Source: Gammaproteobacteria bacterium (GTDB lineage: Bacteria; Pseudomonadota; Gammaproteobacteria; Pseudomonadales; Azotimanducaceae). Taken from it: a DNA stretch of 40,285 nt. The notes under the pieces were generated by a model. It searched no databases, was not told the origin of the DNA, and saw nothing but the letters and a program-made list of their open reading frames with translations. Below, in pieces: positions 39,882 to 40,285 of this stretch. The stretch is taken from the NCBI GenBank assembly GCA_018645845.1, contig JABGVY010000058.1, forward strand, positions 1 to 40,285. Reading direction: 5' to 3'. Position 1 is the stretch's first letter. Every line of letters begins with the position of its first letter. Made by a program: the position numbers and the translations under genes.

Positions 39882-40285
39882 AAGGTCTCTCCCAAAAGTT
39901 CATTTGCATATTCACGTACATTCACGTGTGGACTTGATTCTATAAGTGTCGTGATTTTCAACCGATGCTCATCACTGGCAATGGGATTACTTTCTTCACC
40001 TTTAGGCACCAGTACTTCCTGTTCCAGAACTGTGCCGTCAGTCAGCGTTATCACCACCTTGGCGGGGAGCATTTTCTTGACGAACAGACCCTGGTAACGG
40101 TCATCTTTGTGGAGAGTCACTTTTTCAGCGAGTGACAGAGCAGCAGCATTGTTGATCTGAGCCTCGGGCATGGCAATCAAGGACTCACCCGCCAACGCCA
40201 GGCCAAACACATGCGGCAGGCTGAACTGCAATTCCAGCAAACTGTCTGGGTTGGGCTTGGACAGAAAATCAATTGCGATGTCATA
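39878..40285 (-). CDS. MmgE/PrpD family protein, C-terminal part (continues beyond the window)
   Basis: The frame is open from the window edge (40285) to a TGA at 39878-39880, 135 codons; the start lies outside. The sequence fits the C-terminal domain of MmgE/PrpD proteins: PNPDSLLELQFSLPHVFGLAL, then VTLHKDDRY..., KVVITLTDGTVLEQEVLVPKGEESNPIASDEHRLK. Family members include 2-methylcitrate dehydratase and aconitate-decarboxylase-like enzymes, all acting on small carboxylic acids in the cytoplasm, and many are in catabolic gene islands with no assigned substrate. Its stop overlaps the GTG of the decayed amidohydrolase, indicating a former operon. Confidence 0.85.
   Translation of the reverse strand, partial: YDIAIDFLSKPNPDSLLELQFSLPHVFGLALAGESLIAMPEAQINNAAALSLAEKVTLHKDDRYQGLFVKKMLPAKVVITLTDGTVLEQEVLVPKGEESNPIASDEHRLKITTLIESSPHVNVREYANELLGETL

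Overview
The window looks like a chromosomal catabolic island of a Gram-negative bacterium, most likely a marine, oligotroph-type gammaproteobacterium. The reasons are a TonB-dependent receptor, Sec-exported amidohydrolases, AraC regulators of the Pseudomonas OruR type, moderate GC and tight gene packing. The taxon is inferred from gene content, not proven. I see no rRNA, tRNA, CRISPR array, phage gene or intact transposase.

Layout. 193-4408: an exported GYD-domain protein translationally coupled to an exported amidohydrolase (-), an EthD-like protein (+) and a DAO-family flavoprotein (-). 4607-7535 (+): SDR, YkvI-type membrane protein, AraC regulator 1. 7541-14634 (-): N-acyl-D-amino-acid-deacylase-like amidohydrolase, TonB receptor with its own terminator, BisC-like molybdoenzyme and RidA; the last two form an operon with the fused indolepyruvate:ferredoxin oxidoreductase at 14644-18102. 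18198-19809 (-): an unusual FMN 2-hydroxyacid-oxidase homologue coupled to a MaoC-like protein. 19964-32105 (+): AraC regulator 2, acyl-CoA ligase and a five-gene PaaABCD-like oxygenase cluster, then AraC regulator 3, an exported amidohydrolase, an alpha-methylacyl-CoA-racemase-like CoA-transferase, two acyl-CoA dehydrogenases and an enoyl-CoA hydratase. 32092-34432 (-): PhoD-like phosphatase and a second YkvI protein. 34625-35752 (+): nitronate-monooxygenase-like. 35775-40285 (-): DadA-like dehydrogenase, CocE-type hydrolase, two decayed amidohydrolase remnants and the C-terminus of an MmgE/PrpD protein that runs off the window.

How the genes may work together (inference). Exported amidohydrolases and the TonB receptor would capture and trim an amide-containing substrate. 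Flavin amino-acid oxidases/dehydrogenases would make imino/2-oxo acids, with RidA hydrolysing the imine. The fused 2-oxoacid oxidoreductase would turn an (aryl)pyruvate into an acyl-CoA, and the CoA ligase would activate free acids. The PaaABC-like diiron complex would oxygenate the CoA thioester, and the racemase, dehydrogenase, hydratase and MaoC set would finish with beta-oxidation-like steps. The substrate is unknown.

Most notable points: (1) the phenylacetyl-CoA-epoxidase-like cluster has PaaD split into two genes (DUF59 domain and zinc ribbon) placed on either side of paaB, and has no PaaE reductase; (2) the FMN hydroxyacid-oxidase homologue has its catalytic His replaced by Gln, with two further active-site changes; (3) of two adjacent acyl-CoA dehydrogenases only one keeps the catalytic Glu; (4) three paralogous AraC regulators border the functional blocks; (5) four amidohydrolase paralogues are present, two intact and two decayed at the right end.
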